Source of the DNA: Ursus arctos
Lineage: Eukaryota; Chordata; Mammalia; Carnivora; Ursidae
Length of the DNA stretch: 64,000 nucleotides
NCBI RefSeq assembly: GCF_023065955.2
Contig: NW_026622786.1
Coordinates: 48,717,438 to 48,781,437 of the forward strand
Reading direction: 5' to 3'
The notes under the pieces are model-generated. The model saw only the letters and a program-made list of their open reading frames with translations, had not been told where the DNA came from and made no database searches. Position numbers and translations under genes: made by a program. The stretch's first letter is position 1. Every line of letters begins with the position of its first letter. Positions 59,307 through 64,000 of the stretch are shown here, in pieces.

Positions 59307-60191
59307 GCAAGGATGCTCTTTTTAACCATTATACCTCCTCATCTTCTACAACATAAAACAGTATTTTCTGAACTTATCTGATTATAAGTTTCATCTAGGA
59401 TGCTTAATACAAACAAATCAGAGGGCCTATCACAAATGTAGTGAATCAGAATTTTCAGAGAAAGAGCCTGGAAATGTGTAAGTGTTCAATAAAGCTCTCG
59501 CATAAGTCTTACAATGGAACGAGCTGGAAAAATACTGTTTTTATAAAGTACGTGGTTACATAAATAAAAGATTATCAATCTACAAAGAAAGGAAACCTAG
59601 ATTGCTATTAGCTTGAAAGAATGGTGAAAATGGGAACAAAATATTGAAGAAAAATTTGAAATACTGCCTTGTCTTCTGGCTTCCTTTCCATCAGAGTACC
59701 TAGGTTGTAACTTAATTGTCAGAGGTTTTAATAAGTTCCAGAATATATGACATATCAAATTCAAAGAGTGTTAAAAACTAATCTCCAAAGTTAAATAATT
59801 ACCCTCCTGAGTCCGCTCATAAATAATAGTAAGATGTCTACACAAAACGGTTTGCTCATTATTAAATTATAAGGAATCTCTAGTTATTTTACTCATACAA
59901 AAATTTATAACAAAAATGGATTGGGTACTTGACATATACTAACAGACAAATTCTCTGCTGTCATAAATCTTAACAGCATATAAAAGACAATGTACCTGTC
60001 TTTAATAAAAGAACCACAAAGAGATTTTATATTTATTATACATCTTTATGCTATTTCTAGATTATAGCAGTGTTATAATAGTATTGAAAATAGGATATGG
60101 CAACACTCTGTGGATAGAAGCTAACTCTATGGTGATAAAAGGAGACATACATGGTTATCAAATTACTCTAAATCTAAGAAATACACTTTTT

Positions 60192-60293
60192 AAAATTTAT
60201 AATAATTTTTTATTATGCTATGTTAGTCATCATACAGTATATCCTTAGTTTTCAATATAAGGTTCCATGATTCACTATTTGCATATAACAACC
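60192..60293 (-). mobile_element. Minimal (about 100 bp) L1 tail with 15-bp target-site duplication
   Basis: Antisense L1 3' terminus only (gctatgttagtcatcataca, gttccatgattcactatttg) between perfect copies of agaaatacacttttt at 60177-60191 and 60294-60308. The insertion lies about 300 bp downstream, in gene direction, of LRRC7 exon a. Confidence 0.85.
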
Positions 60294-60596
60294 AGAAATA
60301 CACTTTTTCCAGTAACATTTTATAACTTAAAAGATCTGAATTAAAAAAAAATATGTCAATTTGGTAAGATCGTTTTAATAGGAGAGCCTTCTTGAATTTA
60401 ATAACTAGTGTTACCATTTCATTCTAAGATATTGGTAAAATACTATTTTTATATCTTGAATAATGAACTTGGTAATTTATTAATATCAGTCAGGCTAACA
60501 GTATATTCCCCATATCTATTGATAAACTAGGACTCGGCCAAAAAAGAAAATGATATATTTCATATAAACATTCATGACATAATAGAATATTCTCAC

Positions 60597-60734
60597 CTAT
60601 AGAGTCAGGCAACTGTTGCAACATATTGGATGACAGTAAGAGGTCCTCAAGGGCTTCACATCCAGAAATGTCCATGTCAACTGTTTCTATTCTGTTTTTT
60701 GATATATCCAGGTATACCAACATCTTTAACTTCC
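60597..60734 (-). CDS. LRRC7: LRRC7 exon a: two leucine-rich repeats
   Basis: This 138-nt exon is the most 5' one in the window and covers 46 codons, the length of two 23-residue LRRs. It starts with two bases of a split Gly codon and ends with the first base of the next split Gly codon (TCT ATA G, then donor GTGAGA). Visible LRR cores are [14 protein letters not shown] and [18 protein letters not shown]. In LAP proteins these repeats form the N-terminal solenoid used for membrane targeting and partner binding. The acceptor (TCTATAG) has a weak, purine-interrupted pyrimidine tract. It is chosen because its phase and the GKLKML start fit the family. The exon before it, which should end in a split Gly codon, was not found to the right and lies outside the window. 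Confidence 0.93.
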
Positions 60735-60824
60735 CTATAGACTTGATAACATTGCATAAACTCAGGGTTAGTTGAGAAACTTTCACAAGACATTTGAAAA
60801 TTGTAAAAACCACAACACCGTAAA

Positions 60825-61500
60825 ACTAATTTTAAAAGCAACTACAACAATAATGAGCATTGGCAAGAATGTGGAGAAATTGCAATCCTCATACACTGTT
60901 GGCAGGAATTTAAAATTGTACAGTCACTTTGAAAAACAGTTTGCTAGTACCTCAAAACATTAAACATAGAGTTTCCATATGACCCAGCAATCCCTCGGCA
61001 TATACTCAAGAATGCAATATACGTCCACACAAAAACATAAATGTTCAAAGCAGTATTATTCACAACAGCCAAAAAATGGAAACAACCGAATGCTTATCAG
61101 TTGATGAATGGATAAACAAAATGTAGTATATCCACATGTTGTAATATTATTTTGCCATAAATGCAAATATATGCTACAAAATGGATGAGCCTTGAAAACA
61201 TATGCGGTGAAAGATGCCAGTAACAAAAAACCACCTGTTGCATGATTCTATGTATATGAAATGTCCAGACTAGGCAAATCTATAGAGACAGAAAGTAGAT
61301 TAGGGTTGCTGGAGGTTGGGGGGAAGGGACATGGGAGTGATGGCTAATGGCTTCAGGGTTTCTTCTGGAGATAATGGAAATGTTCTAAAATTAGACTGTG
61401 GTGATGGCTATCAATCATGCAAGTATTCGAAAAGCCACTGAACTGTATATTTTAAATGAGTGAATTTTATGGCATGTGTATTGCATCTCAACTCAACAAT
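60825..61500 (+). mobile_element. L1 LINE 3' end, old
   Basis: Sense L1 sequence: gcattggcaagaatgtggag, cctcatacactgttggcagg, ccatatgacccagcaatccc, gaacagcc-type block at 61060, actgtatattttaaatgagt, ggcatgtgtattgcatctca. Antisense to LRRC7 and starting about 90 bp upstream of exon a. Confidence 0.85.
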
Positions 61501-61516
61501 CTCAAAGATGCAGAAG

Positions 61517-61555
61517 AATGAATGAATGAATGAATGAATGAATAAATAAATACAG
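61517..61555 (+). repeat. (GAAT)n/(AAAT)n microsatellite
   Basis: About six GAAT units passing into AAAT units, directly after the L1 end. Confidence 0.9.
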
Positions 61556-61664
61556 ATTGCCACCAAAACAACATATGTTGACATGTTGAGTCTTATAATT
61601 TCAAGTGCAGGAGAAAGGTTTTAAATCATGATTTGGACTTTATCCTACCAAACAGATTCTGTAT

Positions 61665-61850
61665 CTTGTTCATTCAACAGTTCTTTTTGAGGATCTACTA
61701 TGTGTCAGGGTTTGTGTTGTATATGGGAGAACAATTATGATTAAGTCAACTAAGTATGAGGAGAGACTTGTCATGATACAGACAAAGTCTTTATCCTTAT
61801 GGAGCTCATAGTAGTGGAGGAAAATGCCAAATAAACAAATAATTATAATA
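61665..61850 (-). repeat. L2 LINE 3' end, reverse
   Basis: gttcattcaacagttctttt, aggatctactatgtgtcagg, tttatccttatggagctcat, agtagtggaggaaaatgcc follow a reverse L2 tail. Confidence 0.7.
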
Positions 61851-62493
61851 CCCTATAATATATGCAAGAAAACAAAGCATGTGGAGAATGACACAGAAGC
61901 ACAGGGCTACAAAATGCCAGGAAGACACAGATTATCAAGAAAAGAAGAACCTGCACCTGGAAGAGAAAATGACATATACATTCATAGCAGAATGTGAAAA
62001 ATCATGCACGTTTAAGGTAGAGTGGGAAATTCGATTTGTAGGATTACAAGAAGCCAGGTATTAAAAGGCCTTACGTGCTATGTGAGGAGATGTCAATTCT
62101 ACCTTACAGGCAAGGAAAGCTGTTCAAGGTTTTTAAGATGGAGAATGACACGCTCATATTTGTGCTTTAAAATACCAACTTCAGGGGACTGTGGAAGAAA
62201 GATTCATGATGGGAGTGGCAGAGACCCATCACGAGGATCTGGAAATGGTGTAGCTGAGGAGATGAGAAGGAGAGGGAGGAAAAAAGTCATACTGTGAACA
62301 GGAGTATCAAGGGCTGCTTAGTTGGGACAGGGACCACAGAAGTCAGAGCAAGATGAAAGTCCTCATTTTCTTTTTCTTTCAGGGCATGTTTTGCAAATAA
62401 ATGCCCCACACATATCCGTGTTCACTGGGTCATCTGTTCTTCTAATCTACCTGTGTATACTTTAGTATATTGTCTCCAATTATTTGACAAGAG

Positions 62494-62515
62494 TGTAAAC
62501 AAACAAACAAACAAA
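62494..62515 (+). repeat. (CAAA)n microsatellite
   Basis: Five AAAC units. Confidence 0.8.
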
Positions 62516-62589
62516 CTTATTACACACACAAGCACACCTTTGGCACTGTGCTAAGTACTTTATATATATTATTTTATTTAATACTTCAT

Positions 62590-62725
62590 ATCCTTGCTAC
62601 TCAAAATGTGTTTTGCAGACCAGCAGCATTGGCACCACCTAGAAGCCTGTCAGGAATGTAGAATCTCAGACCCGCTCCAGACCTACTGAATCAGAATTTG
62701 CACTTTAACACGCATTAAAGCTTAG
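62590..62725 (+). mobile_element. MER5A-type hAT element
   Basis: Follows MER5A: gcagaccagcagcattggca, ccacctagaagcctgtcagg, cagacccgctccagacctac, tgaatcagaatttgcacttt, aacacgcattaaag. Confidence 0.8.
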
Positions 62726-63529
62726 TAATTAAGTAATGTCACACACTGGGTTCCCTGGGAAGCACAGACAAAGAGAAGTTTATGAGAGAGTGTTCTTAGG
62801 ATTAAAACAGCGAAAGACAGAGGGGAGAAAGCAAGCATGAGTGGGCAGATGAAGATGCTGAGCTGTGATGAAGTCTTGAGGAAGTCTGCAACTGGTCCTT
62901 CAAGACTCACTAAGTTGGGATTGCCCTGTAGTTGTCCTGAGGAAGGGTGAGGAGCCAGACCTTTATCATTGGTCATTGGGTGGAAGTCTTCTGGAATAGG
63001 GATGAGACCCTGCGTAAGGAAGTTCTCTTCAGCTGAAGCAATTCCTGAGGAGGGTGGATAGCTGCAAGCAGCATTCCCAGAAGCTTCAGAAATAGAGTCA
63101 GTTCTTCATTCCAGGAGGATGATGCATGACAGCATCTACTACAAGTAACATTCCAAGGTTACCCCACTAATAAGGGGTGGAGCTAAAATTCAAACACACT
63201 TTTCTCAGATTACAGACCACAAAGCCTGTTGATTATATTGTCAGTTACTGACCTCGAACTCCCTAATTAACCCAGCACATATATCTAGGCCTGTTCCCTC
63301 ACTCCCCATGCAGGTAGAGAATGTGAGCAAGGTCTTGGAGTAGACGAACAGTTGCTAAGCTAGGAAATAAGTACTTTGGGCGACTTAGGTCAGGGGGCTG
63401 AATTCTCCCCATGCCTGGAAATATGTCATTTGGAAAAATACTCTCACTTTACCTATAGATTTCCACCCCAAGGAGCTATTATGTTACCATGGCTCATTCT
63501 TCTCTTCTGGTGAGCAAGAAAAGAATGAT

Positions 63530-63572
63530 ATATGTGTTTATGTGTGTGTGTGTGTGTGTTTGTGTGTGTGTT
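63530..63572 (+). repeat. (GT)n microsatellite
   Basis: Two GT runs of about 10 and 6 units separated by TTT. Confidence 0.85.
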
Positions 63573-64000
63573 TCTTTTTTGTTCCTTTATCATGAGAAAA
63601 TGTCTTTACTCTAAAGGCTCCTTCATTGTTATCTGCACTGCAACTCACTATTTTGGTGTGAAATTTCAAAACATCATTTTCAGAAGCAAAATAACACTTC
63701 GGTGTTTATTTTTGAGTCTTTCTAAACCTTCACTTTCAAGCACCATATAAAGGCAATAGTAGCCTGGAGTGATAAAGGCCTTTGAAGTCCACTGTCTCAG
63801 AGTACTTGGGGATATTGAATCTTGCTCCAACATCCCTTGACATAACGGGGTCTATAAGTGAGCAGTAGACAGCAAATGAAAGGAGTGGAAGCCATCACAA
63901 ACAAAAGAAGATACTGGAGTTTGTTTAAGAATAAATACAGATTCAATGTGTTGTTTAGTCACATTTTGATTGATTGATCTTAGAGGGACAGTCACGAGAC

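Larger units (their letters stand above)
54684..60596. other. LRRC7 intron a-b (5.9 kb)
   Basis: Contains a 13-base C run, a long AT microsatellite, a MIR, an L2 fragment and two short L1 tails. Stretches at 56100-56700 and 57650-58700 hold no repeat I recognise and no supported exon. Confidence 0.75.
5710..60734 (-). other. LRRC7: LRRC7 (densin-180) gene, internal part, 13 coding exons
   Basis: Thirteen minus-strand exons join in frame (3,317 nt, about 1,105 codons), each bounded by AG/GT sites of matching phase. The product matches densin-180 from memory: C-terminal LRRs, the LAP-specific segment ([19 protein letters not shown]), and a long Ser/Pro-rich centre including [17 protein letters not shown]. 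In this family densin is a postsynaptic density scaffold that binds CaMKII, alpha-actinin, delta-catenin and Shank; it belongs with ERBIN, SCRIB and LRRC1. LRRC7 fits better than ERBIN because the central region and the [20 protein letters not shown] match densin. The 5' exons with the first LRRs and the 3' exons with the PDZ domain are outside the window. Introns range from 208 bp to 14.7 kb. No disabling change is seen, so this looks like the functional locus and not a retrocopy. Confidence 0.97.
60735..64000. other. LRRC7 intron upstream of exon a (right flank), partial
   Basis: Holds an L1 3' piece that begins about 90 bp from exon a, then simple repeats, an L2 fragment and a MER5 copy. 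The preceding LRR exon was searched for by eye and not found, so it is presumably beyond the right edge. The stretch 62730-63520 has no assigned content. Confidence 0.7.

Noticed and set aside
1..64000. CRISPR array, operon, plasmid or phage genes
   Set aside because: No regularly spaced identical repeats and no bacterial-type coding density; all tandem repeats are simple microsatellites of a mammalian genome.
1..64000. LRRC7 promoter, CpG island, stop codon or poly-A site
   Set aside because: No CpG-rich segment, start exon, PDZ exon or terminal exon was found; the window covers only the middle of the gene.

Overview
The window is a piece of a mammalian chromosome, very probably from an arctoid carnivore (bear, pinniped or mustelid side). 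The evidence is AT-rich DNA, one large split gene with GT/AG introns, mammal-wide repeats (MIR, L2, L1, MER5, Tigger1), and several copies of the carnivore tRNA-Lys-derived SINE (Can-SINE/SINEC, with the 'gcctgggtggc' head and an 'aaataaataaaatctt' tail). The lineage call is inference; no species can be named from this sequence.

There is one gene, on the minus strand across almost the whole window: LRRC7, encoding densin-180, a LAP-family (leucine-rich repeat and PDZ) scaffold of the postsynaptic density. I assembled 13 internal coding exons by hand from splice sites, phase and protein similarity, from 60734 (most 5') down to 5710 (most 3'). They join without a frame break into 3,317 nt, about 1,105 codons. 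In order they encode the last LRRs (60734-34079), the LAP-specific segment after the LRRs (32192-29311), a Cys/Trp-containing cassette (27308-27060), linkers (22195-13124), the long disordered central region in one 1,681-nt exon (11458-9778), and a 47-codon in-frame cassette (5850-5710). The promoter, first exons and N-terminal LRRs lie beyond the right edge. The C-terminal PDZ domain, stop codon and 3' UTR lie beyond the left edge.

The rest is intron filled with repeats of several ages. The largest intron (39917-54610) carries most of them: a nearly complete Tigger1 DNA transposon split by a Can-SINE, a second Tigger-type remnant, a probable solo LTR inside a MIR, two antisense Can-SINEs (one with a 21-base G run), L1 tails, hAT and MIR copies. 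Young insertions with clean target-site duplications are a Can-SINE at 29894-30090 and very short L1 tails at 18291-18511, 59099-59306 (apparently twin-primed) and 60192-60293.

I found no bacterial-type genes, CRISPR array, structural RNA gene or new multi-gene system. The observations worth following are in the LRRC7 isoform architecture (phase 0-0 cassette exons, a possible carnivore-specific RRVS phosphosite, open intron-retention frames), the insertion history, and some unusual DNA structures (a 31-bp-arm perfect palindrome, and G/C homopolymers that may be assembly artefacts).
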